A stretch of DNA of 64,000 nucleotides from Bettongia penicillata ogilbyi. Its lineage: Eukaryota; Chordata; Mammalia; Diprotodontia; Potoroidae. A program made the translations under genes and the position numbers. Location of the stretch: assembly GCA_023548195.1 (NCBI GenBank), contig JAJHZJ010000694.1, forward strand, positions 2,418,001 through 2,482,000, read 5' to 3'. The notes beneath the pieces are model-generated. The model was not told the origin of the DNA. It saw only the letters and a list, made by a program, of their open reading frames with translations, and ran no database searches. Positions 10,327 to 22,739 of the stretch are shown here, one piece after another. Position 1 is the first letter of the stretch. The number at the start of each line of letters is the position of its first letter.

Positions 10327-12627
10327 TTCACTCTGTCCCTTCTCCAAAGTCTGTTTTGCTTCTGGTCACCACCTCCCCCAATCTGCTCTCACTTCTATCA
10401 GCCCTGCCTTCTCATGACCCCCATCCATTCTACTTCCCTATAGAGTAAGACAGATTTATATATGGAACAGAGTATGTATGTTATTCTCTCTTTGAGCCAA
10501 TTTTGATGAGAGTAAGGTTCAAGCATTGTCTGCAACCCCTTCGTCTTACCCTCCACTGTAAAAGCTCTTCCTTCTGGGTCTCTTTTATATGAGATAATTT
10601 ACTCCATTCTACTTCTCCCTAACCTCTTCTCCTAATGCATACCTCTTTCTTACACTCTAATTTTATTTTTTTGAAATCATCCCATCATTGTCAACTCATA
10701 CTTGTATCCTCTGTCTATGTATACTCCTCCTAACTGCCTATTAATGGTAAAGATCTCAAGAATTACAAGTATCATCCTCCCATGTAGGAATGTAACCAGT
10801 TTAACCTTATTGAATCCCTTATAGTTTCTCATTCATGTTTACATTTTTATGCTTCTCTTTGAGTCTTGAAAGTCAAATTTTCTATTCAACTCTGATCTTT
10901 TTTTTTTATCAGGAATGCTTGGAAATCCTCTATTTCATTAAATATCATTTTTCTCCCCTAAAGGATTATACTCAGTTTTGCTGGAAGGGTCATCCTTGTT
11001 TGTAATTCTAACTTTTTTGCCCTCTTGAATATCTAATTCCAAAACCTCCAATAAAGCTGCTAAATCTTGTGCTATCCTGACCATGGCTCTACGATATTTC
11101 AATTGTTTGTTTTTTTTCTCTCATTGCTTGCAGTATTTTCTCCTTGGAATGAGAGCTCTGGAATTTGGTCAACATAGTCCTGGGAGCTTTTACTTTGGGG
11201 TCTCTTTCAGGAGTTGATCAGTAGATTCTTTCAATGTCTATTTTATCTTCCGATTCTAGGATTTCAGGGTAGTTTTCCTCAATAATTTCTTGAAATATGA
11301 CATCTAGACTTTTTTTTTATCATGGCTTTCATAATTTTTAAATTATCTCTCCTCAATCTATTTTCCAGGTCAGTTATTCTTCCAATAAGATAGTTCACAT
11401 TTTCTTCTATTTTTTTGATTCTTTTGATTTTGTTTTATTGTTTCTTGATGTCTGATTGAATTATCAGCATCTACTTGCCCAATTTTTATTTTTAAGGAAT
11501 TATATTTTTTTGTACCTCCTTTTCCATTTGGGCAATTCTGATTTTTAAGGTGTTATGTTCTTCATTTTTTTTTGTGCCTCCTTTACCAAGCTGTTAACTC
11601 TCTTTTCATAATTTTCTCACATCACTCTCATTTATTTCCTAAATTTTTCTCTACCTCTCTTATTTGATTTTAAATCCCTTTTGAGTGGAATTCAAATTTT
11701 TCTTTGAAGTTTTGCCTATAGTTGCTAAATATAGCTATTTTGACTTTGTTTCCTTCTTCTGAAGTGTGTCTTGATCTTTCCTGTCACCATAGTAACTTTC
11801 TATGGTCAAGTTCTTTTTTGCTGTTGTTGTTTGATTATTTTTCCCAGTCTGTTTCTTGACTTATAACTTTATGTTAAAATTGGGTTCTGCTCCTGGGATG
11901 GAGGAGAGAGGAGACTGTCCCAAGTTTTAGATTTTCATGCTGCTATTTTCAGAGCTAGTTCTGGGAGTCTGTAAGTCTTTGGTTCTTCTGAAGTAGTATG
12001 ATCTAATGAAAGGCATAGTCACTGTTCTCCTGGTCTGGCATCACTTTCACTCCTTTTGACCCTGGAATTGTAACTTGAGCTCCTGATCTTCTGCAGTTGC
12101 AAGCATCAGAATACCTTTCTGCCTTGAATCTGAGACCAGGGCTCTTGCTCCCTCATAACTGACTACAGAGCACTCTTCTCTGCCCTAGAACTGTGACTAG
12201 GATCCCTGCTCCCCTGCTCCCACAAGCTCTAATGCACTATTTTTCCTCTTCACCCTGGGGCTGCAACCTGGAACTACATATGGGCAATGTGACAACTGGT
12301 TGCAACAATGCAACCAGTTGTCCAACTCCCTTACTGTCTGTGGACTGAGAGCTCCTGAAGCCTCCAATACAGCCACCCCACAACATTTATTGCTCACTTA
12401 CTGGGCATGGCCAGCACTGCACTAAGGTCCCGGTCCAACCACCAACCCAGTAGGACAAGCCTTTCCTGCTGACCTAATTTGTCTTGGTTTGGAAAATTGC
12501 TTCACCCTGACCTTTTGTTAGTTGTGCTCCAAAGTTCAACTTGAGACATTATTTTAATTTATTTGGAGGAGAATTTGGGAGAGCTCAGCTGAGTCCCTGC
12601 TTTTACTCTGCTATCTTGACTCTACCC
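10325..12627 (-). mobile_element. HAL1 element (antisense), near full length
   Basis: Read on the minus strand: 5'UTR-like sequence from about 12627 (a decayed form of the AAGATGG start), degraded coiled-coil ORF1 (about 11900-11400), the RNA-binding part (11350-11150, with antisense of TCATTTTTCTCCCCTAA-type sequence beyond), then 3'UTR to about 10325. The 10.85-11.5 kb part is clearly homologous to 31.1-31.7 kb in the second antisense HAL1. ORF1 is broken by many stops. No ORF2 is present. The 3' tail is replaced by the TC microsatellite. Confidence 0.8.
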
Positions 12628-12649
12628 TCTGCCCTCCACTATCATTCTT

Positions 12650-12770
12650 TAGTACAAGGTTCTGTGGGACCTTGGGTAAGCTGATTAATTTTTCTGGACC
12701 TCAGTTTCCTCATTCATGCTCTGTGGGGGAAATGATTTCTAAACTCCTTAGCTTCAAATCCTAAGCAGCC
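12650..12770 (+). repeat. MIR/MIR3 fragment
   Basis: GGGACCTTGGGTAAGCTGAT and GACCTCAGTTTCCTCATTC, followed by CTTCAAATCC. Confidence 0.7.
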
Positions 12771-12787
12771 CTACACTCAATTGCCTG

Positions 12788-13033
12788 GGAACTAGGTGGC
12801 ACAGTGAAAAGAGCACTGGATGTGGAATCAGGAAGACCTGACTTCAAATCCTTCCTCAGACAGTTGCTAGTTGTATGATCCTTGACAAGTTGCTTACCCT
12901 CTCTCTGCCTCAGTTCCCTCATCTGTAAAATGGAGATGATAATAATAGGCCCAACCTCATAGGTTTGTTGTGAGAATGAAATGAGATAATATTTGTAAAG
13001 AGTACTATATAATGTTAGCTATCATTATTATTC
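12788..13033 (+). repeat. CORE-SINE (MAR1-like), full length
   Basis: A complete tRNA-derived SINE. Head: GAACTAGGTGGCACAGTG. B-box region: CTGACTTCAAATCC. Core: CCTCATCTGTAAAATGGAGA, then AATGAGATAATATTTGTAAA and the 3' end ATGTTAGCTATCATTATTATT. It sits directly beside an antisense MIR. Confidence 0.88.
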
Positions 13034-13115
13034 CCCAAGGTCATACAACTGGTAAATATCACAGCTGGGACATGGAATTCTGGTCTCTGACTCAAAGCCC
13101 ACTGTTTGAACCCAC
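13034..13115 (-). repeat. MIR fragment (antisense)
   Basis: CCAAGGTCATACAACTGGTAA, then GGGACATGGAATTCTGGTC, the usual antisense MIR order. Confidence 0.65.
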
Positions 13116-13894
13116 AGGCTTGTCAGAGTACATTATCTGTACTGTAAAGTTGGTCTAATTAGATAGAATCAGTAAACAAAATAGACTATTTAAAAATTGA
13201 ATGCAGGCTTCATGTAATTAGTTTTGTTTTTACCAGGAATTAAAGGTCAGAGAAGAGCTTATCAGCTAAACAAATGTTTAAATCATTTAAAAAATCTGAT
13301 CTTTGAGTTCAAATGAAGCCTTTCATGATAATAACAAGCCCAATTTAGCTGCTAACAGCAAAACTTTCTGTCGGTTTGGGATGGAAATAGGATGGAGCTA
13401 GTTTAAAAGAATAAGATTTGAAGGTCAGGCAGCATGCTTGCAGTGATAACATATTCAGCCTTTACTGGCCTTTGCTGTCTGTCCTTCCAACAGGCCTGGA
13501 ACTTAATCTCAGATATTTTTTTTTAATGATGAAAAATATTACTTTTGTTGGTTCCATTATTTAACTCATAATATTCAACCCCATTGGAAAGATTTAAGCA
13601 TAGAACTTCTTGGACTTTGTGGGCAGAAAATTCCCACAGATCTGCCTTGATACATGTAAACTTGAGAATAGAGATGGCTTCCTTCTTTGTATTTGGATCC
13701 TCACCACCTTGCTGGTTGCCTGGTACATAGTGGTTACTTAAATACTCTGGGAAAGATGGCCCTCAATTCAATTCACTCCTGGAAATATAAAGCTAACTAG
13801 GACTAGAACAGGAGTGAGGGTGGGGCTGGTTGGACTTTTCCCAGGATGTGACCTTCCCAAGGAGCATATTGCCTTCCTCCTCAGAATGGCCTCC
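13116..13894. other. Unique DNA, possible conserved noncoding block at 13140-13480
   Basis: No gene. 13140-13480 is free of recognisable repeats and carries homeodomain-like cores (TGTAATTAG, CAATTTAG). This is only a compositional impression. Confidence 0.3.
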
Positions 13895-14262
13895 ATTCTT
13901 GCACGTCTTATCAGACATGACATTTCATCTCCTATCTTTGCACTGGCTGTTCTTCCCTCAGCCTCAGAGAGTATCTCTCTTCCTTTAAGATGTAGCTCAG
14001 ACACCATCTTGTGAAGGAAGCCTTTCCTGATCCCTCCCCCAATGACTCGTGTCCTCCCTTCCTGAGTTGTATTGAACTACTTTGAATTTATTCTCCATTT
14101 TTATTTTGCACATACTTCTATACATACTTACTTTCTCTCCCATTAGGATGCTAACACCTTGAGTGTAGGGTTTACTTCATTCTTTGTATTTATCTTCTAA
14201 GTGACCAGCCCTGTCTGTCACATAGTAGGTGTTTAATAAATGCTTGTTCATTGAATGCATGT
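13895..14262 (+). repeat. L2 LINE 3' end (sense)
   Basis: GAAGCCTTTCCTGATCC, CTCCCATTAGGATGCTAACACC and the end CATAGTAGGTGTTTAATAAA. Typical L2 3' terminal order. Confidence 0.88.
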
Positions 14263-14264
14263 AT

Positions 14265-14375
14265 CAGTATCCCCATGGTATAGATGAGAAAACTTGGGCT
14301 TAGCAAGATTTAGCACTTTTCCTGGACTCATTGCTACAAGGGCAGCATCTTTGGCAGAAACTCAGAGGGAAGGGT
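14265..14375 (-). repeat. MIR-like fragment (antisense)
   Basis: GGTATAGATGAGAAAACTTG, followed by degraded core. Weak. Confidence 0.45.
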
Positions 14376-15137
14376 GCCATGTACTGAGTCACCAGGCCAC
14401 TCCCTGTACCCACCTATTATACATCGGTGCCAGGGAGATCTCTGAGCCAAGGTATGACCCAACCTGATCCTGTTTGACTTGTGTGCTCTGCCAGGATTCC
14501 TGTAAGAGGTGGCATGGCCTTAGGCCACCTCTGTCCTTTTGACCAACAGTAGTGAAGTCGGGGGCCAAATGCGGCCTCACAACACACGTGTAGGGCTCCC
14601 ATTGAAGTCAGCTGGGCCTTCAAGGAGGAGAGTTTCATTGCCAGCTCAGTCTGGCAAGCAGCTCTGGGCAGCTCCAATTACAAAATGATGTGTGGCTTAG
14701 CTATTCCCAGTGACTCACTATTTTAGTGTACAAAGAAAGGAAGGAGATGCAGAAGAGAGGTGGCAGCTGGAGTTTCTAGAGAGTTGTCTCAGTGCAGTCA
14801 TGGCCAAACCTTTAGTTCAAAACCAAAAAAAAGGACTGTATTTCCCCTCCTCCAAAATCTGGGTCCATGGCATATTTCATACCAACAACTCAACAGACAC
14901 CAGGCTCAGAGATCCCATGAGATCCAGCTGTGTACAAACTCTGTTAAATGTCAACGATCTCTGACAGGATTCAGCTCTTGCCAGGGTGGCCTCCACCCCA
15001 GAATCATGTTGTTCTTAATCCAGAATCATGGTTGTAGTTTTTTAAAAAAAGCTTTGACCTCTTCAAAGACACATGAAAGGTATCTCCATGACAGCAGGTG
15101 CGCCAACACTTTGGTGAGCCTGTTATCTCATCCTTGT
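14376..15137. other. No recognised gene; long chance ORF
   Basis: Includes most of the longest open frame of the window (14760-15362, plus strand). That frame runs into an antisense L2 at 15138 and shows no family signature, so I do not call it a gene. Confidence 0.5.
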
Positions 15138-15258
15138 CAAGTCAACAAGCATTTATTAAGTGCCTGCTATATGCCAGGCATTGTGTTATGTGCTGAGAAT
15201 ACAAAGCAAAGCAGAAGAATACAGTCCCTTGCTGTCAAGAAGCTCAAAGTCTACCATG
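15138..15258 (-). repeat. L2 3' end (antisense)
   Basis: GTCAACAAGCATTTATTAAG, CAGGCATTGTGTTATGTGCT and AGAAGCTCAAAGTCTAC are the antisense L2 end. Confidence 0.85.
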
Positions 15259-15371
15259 TAGGCACTTCCTCTAGTGATGCCCATCAACACCTTCTCATCC
15301 CATGCCACTCTTGTCCACAGCCTCCCATGGGGGTTCCACTGAATGTGCTAGGCTTCCTCTAGAAGTGAAGG

Positions 15372-15478
15372 TGTTGGGTGAGACAGCTTCCCTAGCCCTT
15401 AATTTATTCATTTATAAGACAAGATTGTCGGCCAAATAATTTCCTAGGTAACTCTATTTCTTAATTCTATGATCTCAG
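15372..15478 (+). repeat. MIR3 3' part
   Basis: CATTTATAAGACAAGATTG, then CTATTTCTTAATTCTATGATC. Weak but ordered. Confidence 0.5.
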
Positions 15479-16373
15479 CATTATTGCTGGTATTATTCTC
15501 CCCTGGAAGCCTCTGATTAAGACAGCCTAGAATTATTCTCAGTTCAGACATTCTGGATCCTGTGGTAGGATTGCAGTCTTTAGCCTCCCTCCTCTCTCTC
15601 ATTTCTGATCTGCCCTTAGCACTACTTCTGCCAGTAATAACTCAGTCTCTGAAAGAAGACTAGAATGGATGGAAGTCTGTACTTATTTGACCTTCTGCAT
15701 GGCCCACTCTGGCATTCCTCAGAGTTCCTAGAAAACCCATCTCTTTGCAAGTGGTAGAGCTGAGGGCAATGCATCTTGGAGTTACCTGTATGAATAGTCT
15801 CTCTGTGAAGAACTATGGAGGGAGCAAGGTGAAATAGCTTGTCTCTCTGCCTTTCAGTTCTCAGTATATTAGGAGTAATGCGATGTTGTTGGGCAGAGGA
15901 AAAGAAGAAAATATAGATGGTGCCTTACTTTAACACTATAGCATTTCAGCAGTATTTCTACCAAGGTATCAAGGAGGGTCAGCTATGAGGGATGGAGCTG
16001 ATGTATCAACAATCAGAATAGTCACCTCTAGTGGGAAGCAGAACAGATGGAAAGCCTGAGAAGAGTCACAGTGGTGGTGACGGTGGTGTTTGTCTCCTTT
16101 TGCTTTCAAGTGATGCATGGTCCCTAAGTAATGTATATTAGTCAAGAATTGTGACTTGTATTATTCCAGACAGGGCTTGCCTCAAAATTGAGGGAACAAA
16201 AAATGATTAAATATGGGTGCCAGCTGTAACTTAGAGCTGCTTATCTTAATTGTGCCAACTAAAATTATTATTCTGAGGTATAATTATACTGCGTTGTCGG
16301 TCTGGTAGAGCTACACAGTCCATCTTCTCTTTTAATGAGATCAGAGTGTATTTGAGGAGCAGGAAGAAAAGTC
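15479..16373. other. No recognised feature
   Basis: Unique-looking DNA. No ORF above 60 codons of protein-like composition and no assignable repeat. Confidence 0.45.
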
Positions 16374-16512
16374 AAGTGGTAATAAGCATTTATTAAGAGT
16401 CTACTGTGTGTTGGTTAATATTCTAAATCCTGGGAATACATCTAGATGTCAAAGGAAACACAGTTTCTGACCCCAAGAATCTTACATTATAATGGGGGGA
16501 AAAGATAATACA
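16374..16512 (-). repeat. L2 3' end (antisense)
   Basis: AATAAGCATTTATTAAGAG, TCCTGGGAATACATCTAG, CTTACATTATAATGGGGGG. Confidence 0.85.
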
Positions 16513-17129
16513 TAAAAGGAAGGAAGAGTGGTGATGAGAAAAGCCCTACTCTCCTTACCTTTTTCTCGTGGTGAAGAAAAAGTCCATTGAGTCAGGGCTT
16601 CTACAGAGATCAGAGAAGAACATGACTGCCTTGGCCATTCCTTAAAATGGGGGAGATTGGGAAGAAATGACCAGTCAGAGGAAGAGACCACAAGGAGGTG
16701 GGACTGGAGATGGGGGTGAATTCAGATGAGAATATTGCAGGGATAAGAAAATCTCCCAGAGAGTTGGACCAGGCTCAGTCATGAGGGAGCCTGGCTTTTA
16801 AAGTAATCAGACTTTTCTTCCGTGTCTCTGGTTCATTCCATTCTCACCCCAATGGAGAACTCAGAATTGTCACATAATTCTTGGGGTTTGGCTTACATCT
16901 AAGTTTTCCCCAAAAGATTACAGGACCCCACCTAGTGAGGTACTCAATATACAAAGATGTTTCAGGTGTAGAGCAGCTATTTATTACCTCCACCACAAAA
17001 GAAATGCTTAAAACATAAAAAGATTCATAAGCATACATTAACAATACATGACAACATAGAACATATAACCCAGAATTCCTCCTGGAAAGTGTCAACCTAA
17101 TCTTCTATAGCTCCCCTCACTGTCCTTGT
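16513..17129. other. No recognised feature
   Basis: Nothing I can assign. A retroposon or LTR remnant around 16880-17060 is possible but unsupported. Confidence 0.4.
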
Positions 17130-17335
17130 TATACACTCTTGCATGGTGAGGGCAAGGACTACTTTTGCTTTTATTTTTGTATTTCCAACACTTACTGTAG
17201 ATCTTGGCACATAGAAAGAGATTTATAAATAAAATAATATTTGTAAAAATATAACCAAATGAGATAATACTTGCAACGTGCTTTGTACAGTCCCTAGCAG
17301 AGTAGATGCTTAATAAATGCTTTCCTCTCCCCTTT
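17130..17335 (+). repeat. L2 3' end followed by MIR 3' end
   Basis: 17130-17236 reads as sense L2 (GTGAGGGCAAGGACTAC, CTTGGCACATAGAAAGAG). 17240-17335 reads as sense MIR 3' end (AATGAGATAATACTTGC, GTAGATGCTTAATAAATGC). Confidence 0.7.
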
Positions 17336-19547
17336 TTCATTTATTTGTTTATTCATTCATTCGTTGATGATGACACCATGAGCAGTAACACATGAAATAC
17401 TCTGTGTGACTGCTGAACAGGAATTTCATCTTAACCTTCACCTCAATTCTGTGAATAACTCCCTACAGGTGCAAATCTTCTTTCAAGCTAGGGCATGGAT
17501 ATAGCTCATCCTATCAGTGATTATTTCTCCTCCTGAAAGATTTATTGTCACTTCAGAGAGTGCTTCCCGTAGGGCAGATATCACCAACCAAGAACCCCAG
17601 GAACTCCGGATGAGGTAGCCACCAGTCTTGAAAAGTCCATCTCTGTGGACTCTGATCACAGGTGAAAGAAACACAGAGCAGAAGGGGCTGCTCAGAGCCA
17701 CTTAGACAAGTACACCCTGTCACTACTACTGTCATAGTTACTGTGCAGGAGGGGAAGAAGCCATCCTCTCCTTCCTTGCCGTAGTAAGTTCAAGGAAGAG
17801 ATGTTGGTGTCCCTAGCTATACATTCAAAAGAATGGAAGAAGGCAGAATGGAAGTTGTATCTCCTTTAAAGTCTACCCACTGGTAGGCCATCTTTGTAGA
17901 AGAAATGGGGAGTAATTGAAAATTCTTGAGAAGGGAGATAACACGCTTTACACTTGTGTAATAAATTATGCTGATTATTCTCTGAAAACCAAATAGACTG
18001 AAAACAAAATAATTTAATAAAAAAATTTTTAATGCATAAAAAAAATAGGAGAATCAGAGGTAGAAGTGGGGGCAAGGGAGATGAGAAAAATATGGCATTT
18101 AAAGAACAAAATGGAAATCTAAAAGCACTATAGAAATGTGAACAGCTACTATTATTGCATGTTCTGGGAGAGAAGATGATATGTCTAGACAGATATGAGA
18201 TAAGGTTATTGTGTAATTGGAGTTATTGTGTAGTTGTGTAGTGGCTTGTGATGCCCCACCCGCGCTGTCGGCAATATGTTGGACACAATCTGGTTAAGGG
18301 TTGCCAGTTCTGCTTTCTTGATGTCCCAGAGAGCCTCTCTAACTATCTCAAGGTTCTTATGGAATTTGAAGAAAAATTTCCCCAACAAAATATTTCAATT
18401 AATTTATTTTTAAACAACTAGAATACCCTAGGTCCCCTAAATCATTCTGGTGCTGCTATTGGAGTTGGAGGAAGGAGAAAGAAGGGGAAGGAAAACAGGG
18501 CAAAGGAAAATGCCTGTAGAAAACTCCCTCCCATATCCATGAGGAGATTGCAATTTGCTATCTTTTGTGGAGAGTAGGAGTTAATTTATGACTTGGCAAT
18601 CATTCTTTCTCTTTCCTATCTTCAAAAGAGATATTAAGCTAAAGTTCTGTCTTACACAGTGAATATTTTTAGAGGTAGGGTTATAATGATCTTTGGGGGT
18701 TCAAGATAAAAACCACTTTCCCTGGTTACTTCATGGGGAAAGTTGATCTGCCCCAGACCAGTAATAGCGTAATATCAGTTAGCTTAGCTCTTCTCCCACC
18801 AAACACTTCCTACACAAAAAGCAATCATAGAAAGTGTGCAAACGTTTATCAAAGCTAGCAATAAAACAGAAACCAGGAAATCATATAGATTAGTGTAGGT
18901 GATAGAATACTCAAAAGTGAAGGGTGTGACTTGGGAATAAAATGAAATCTCAACTCAACCAAAGAGAGAATAATTTCACCTCTAAACCTTGCTCTTAGTC
19001 ATTTCTGGTGGTGCAAGGCTCTGGAAATCAGAGGACACATTGAAATACTGCTTTTCTCCTCATGCCTATGCCACTATTAACCATTCAAAATCTATATCTC
19101 TTCTCTCTTCTTCCATTCCTCTTTTCCTGCTTTTCTCTTCTCTGAGAAGTCTTTCTGCCAATCCAAAGTTATCTTTTTCTATATACATGGCATGTAGCAT
19201 AACAGGGCTGTCCTGGGAACTGCCAGATTCTACTGAAGCAGGCCCTGTGGGAATACTCCTATATCATGAGTTTTCTGTTTTCTTGGGAAGGAAAGACTGA
19301 ATCATCATGTACATCGGAAACAGGTTCTACTTCACAATATAATGAAACCATAGTAGAATAGGATGCTTTGCAATGGGATCTTATGTTTGCATTGTCAAGG
19401 CATTTTAATGAAAAGGGAGAAGGTCAAACAATCCAACCAGTTGGATTGGGATTCACCTCTTAGCCATCTAGATAGAGTTACTGGGACCCTTAAGCCTGGC
19501 CAAGAGAGGGAGATTTTGGGGAAATAAGCGAGCTACTTTTATGTGAG
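17336..19547. other. 2.2 kb without a recognised gene or repeat
   Basis: AT-rich unique DNA with A-rich stretches near 18000-18060. Nothing assignable and no protein-like ORF. Confidence 0.45.
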
Positions 19548-19715
19548 CAGCAGAGTATTAGATTTCTGGTTAAAAGACTTGTATTTGAATCTTGGCTTTG
19601 TTTCTTACTCTCTATGTGGTTTTCAGTAAATCCAATAACGTCTCTAGTTCTCAGTTTTATCATCCATAAAATGAACTTGAAGGTCTTTAGTTCTCTATCC
19701 TATTATTCTGGATCC
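19548..19715 (+). repeat. MIR3 SINE
   Basis: CTTGTATTTGAATCTTGGC, AGTTTTATCATCCATAAAATG, then CTTGAAGGTCTTTAGTTCTC. Confidence 0.7.
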
Positions 19716-20317
19716 CATTAGCCTATGATCAGGCTATTTCAACCCTATTTTGAAGAGTTCTGAGAGCAGGGACAAGAGCACCATCCCATCTCTGAGATTT
19801 CTACAATTGCCAGATTAAACAAAGGGGTAGAATAGAAGGAGCCCTTTCTACTTATAATAGGACTAAAAAAGAGAGCAAAAACCTGGAAAGCAAGCTCTAG
19901 TTGGGTCACCTCATTGCCCAAAGCCACTTGCTGCTGCCCCAAAGAAAGCTCTTCTCTCTGCCTCTTGAGTCTACAGAAACTGAGCTTCTGCCTATTGTGT
20001 GTAACTACTTACCTTGGACACATTTATCCCCATTGTGGCCCCTATCTGACCATTGAATAAAAATAGTTTAATGCATAGCCCCCAAGAGAGACCTTAATTT
20101 TCTTCTTAACCCTCTTGATAGAAATTCAAAAGGATCCACTTTGAATAGTACCAGAGAAGGAAGGCATGGGTTTGATTGAGTAAACTTCCTCTGTCCAGGC
20201 TATCTCTTCTCTAATTTATTCCTTACAGATGCAAAGCAGCAGCATCAATTTTGCATGAACTGAATGGTTTCTCTTTTAAAGGAAAAAGAGGGGATTCTTG
20301 GTACTTGATTGGTCTAA
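19716..20317. other. No recognised feature
   Basis: Unique-looking DNA with nothing I can assign. Confidence 0.4.
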
Positions 20318-20470
20318 AACAAAGTTATCAAACACTCTGCCCATGGACAACTTTTGACCCACAACATTTCCAAGTACAGCCAAGACCAGATTAAAATGTA
20401 ATTAGGAAACACATAGCAAAATAAATAAAAATACAGTAAAATATAGATAATAAAAATGTTCCAAATAAAA
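20318..20470 (+). mobile_element. hAT-like DNA transposon remnant (tentative)
   Basis: Contains CAGATTAAAATGTAATTAGG and AAAATAAATAAAAATACAGT, blocks I associate with a nonautonomous hAT family. Termini are not clear. Confidence 0.35.
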
Positions 20471-20639
20471 AGAACAACTACAAAAAGAAGGGACAAGAAA
20501 GACACTCTCAAAGGAAAACCATCGGATAGACTAAGCAAATAAGCAAATAAAAAAAAGCTTCTAATATAATAAGGAAATACAATAGTAAGAGAGTACTAGG
20601 AGTGCTTCATTGCCAGATGAAGAAAGTAATTCTATAGTG

Positions 20640-22345
20640 TGGCTATAAAACAACTGAACCACAGAAAAGAACATGGAATATCCATGAGAGCAACAAGAAT
20701 GGTTTGAAGCCCAAATTAAAGAATGAAGAGATAATGAGTATAATTGGATCATAGAAGAGAAACAGGAAAACCTTAGCAAAGTAGTAGACACTGTAGAAAA
20801 AAGAAAGAAATATGGAAAAGACAGAAATCAAAAACTTCAGTGATACAACATGCACTGGTAGTGAGTAGCAAAATGAATTAGAAAGCAGAACCTAACAATA
20901 TTTTGTAGAAGAAAAACATACTTAAAACATTGATTCTTACAAAGTTAAAAGGAATCAGTAGTATATTTTATCATAGAATAATAGAATTCATTATGTCTAA
21001 GATAAATTCAAAATGCAGAAGAGGCCATAGTGATTTGAGACAAGATAATAGTAAAAGTAACAACTGTGAAACAGGGAAATCATATTATAATTAATGTTCA
21101 GACAGATAAAAAAATTAAATATATTTGCAGCAAATAACATATAAAGGTAAGTCTAACTGAATTACAAAATGACATATATAATTTTATATTAGTGTTTCTC
21201 TTCAAAACTTACACAAATATAACAGAAGGGTAAGTAAAAAGGATATCAAATATCTGAAAAAAATTCAGAAAAAATCTGAAAAATAGTAAAAGTAGAATAT
21301 GATAGAGTGCTTATTGAACGGGAATCTTCAGGAATATAATTACTTTTCAGCACCATAATACACCTTGAAAAAAATTATTACAGAATATAAAACACTCAAA
21401 TAAATGAGGAAAAGCACAAATAATAAATATATTCTTTACAGATCACATGAAAATTGTTTATGAAAATAGAACCAAAGAACACGCATCTAAATGGTGACCA
21501 ATATCCTAAATAATAGAAACAATTATTATATCAGAGAAAACTTGATAAAATGCATGAGATGTGCAGAGGAATAGTCATTAAGAATGCTACCCACCTTCTT
21601 TAAATGAGGTGATGGGCTCAGAGTGCAGAACAAGATATACAACTTTAGACCTATTCATTATCTGAATTTGATTTGTTTGACTGTGAATATTTAATATTAA
21701 TGGTTTCATTTTTCCTTTCAATTTTGGGGGGAGATAAGTACAAAAAAGAAAAAAGTAAATGCTTTTTAACTAAAAAATATTTTAATGTAACGAAAACAAG
21801 CAATGAGATGAAGTTCTAAAGCAATCCTTTGAAAAAGAGATGTATTTCTGAACACTTATTAAGTGAAAGAAAAATAAAACTGTTGATTTGAGTACTCAAG
21901 TAATGAAAACTAAGAAATCAATAAATAAGTGTGAAACAAAAGCAAAAATTGAAATCCTAAAAACAAAAAGGTAAACAAAATGGTAAACAAAGAGTGTTAA
22001 ACAGATCAATAAAGCTAAAGGTGTGTTTAGAAAAACCAAAGAAACATAAAATTAGCTAATTTTATGAGAGAAGAAAAAGAGATAACCAAAATGAAAAAGG
22101 GAGAATTTATAATTCATGCAAGAGAAATAAAGAAAAAATTAGGAACTACTATATGCAATTATATTCCTACAAAACTGAAAGCAAATTAAATGGATGAATA
22201 TTTATAAAAATATTAAATACCCAGATCAACAGGATAGGAAATGAAGTTTCTAAATATTCCATTCTGTGAAATAGAAATTAAAAATTAATTAAACCATAAA
22301 TGAACTCTCAAATAATAATAAAAAAAAGATCGTTCAGTTCTATCC
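20640..22345 (+). mobile_element. L1 ORF2 (sense), strongly decayed
   Basis: A-rich sense L1 strand. It shows the endonuclease-end block ACTTTTCAGCACCATAATAC (about 21343) and, further on, the region before the reverse transcriptase (AGATCAATAAAGCTAAAGG, AAATGAAAAAGGGAGAATTTA, TGGATGAATATTTATAAA, AAACCATAAATGAACTC). The order matches ORF2. No open frame of useful length remains. It is interrupted at 21545-21805 by another retroposon. Confidence 0.75.
21545..21805 (+). mobile_element. Unnamed marsupial retroposon 3' segment
   Basis: Contains AATGCTACCCACC, CTCAGAGTGCAGAACA and ATTTGTTTGACTGTG, ending in an A-rich tail. The same blocks occur antisense at 50145-50360. I recognise this from marsupial DNA but cannot name it. 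Confidence 0.55.
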
Positions 22346-22739
22346 TGCTAAAATATTTTAAATGACAATCATGGTATTTTTCTTATATATCTTTATATTA
22401 TTTTTAAATATTTGTATTATATTTAAAGATCTATATATCTTTAAAGACAATATTCACTCATTTTAATTTCTGAGATTTTGAATTCTTTCTATAATTACTC
22501 TATTACTTTGTGATAAACTCTAATGCGAATTAATTTTTCTTATCCTTTGCTCTTATTTTACATTGATAAATAGAAAAAATACTTTCTTTTAAAATCTTTT
22601 GCTGTATATTCCTACTAGGATATAACCAATGACCATATTTTACATATAATTATAACTTTTAATAGGGTAAATTTAAATAATGTGTTATATAATGGTATTC
22701 ATTACTTGCACTAATCCTGATTACCTAACTGCAATTTCA

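Noticed and set aside
10002..10448. Overlapping ORFs on both strands rich in Arg/Glu or Ser/Leu
   Set aside because: They are translations of the (TC)n microsatellite at 10157-10324.
14760..15362. Longest open frame in the window (200 codons, plus strand)
   Set aside because: It runs through an antisense L2 end at 15138-15258, has no family signature or splice context, and its composition is not protein-like.
16880..17060. Possible endogenous retroviral LTR
   Set aside because: No paired terminal repeats, primer-binding site, or retroviral coding remnant is visible.
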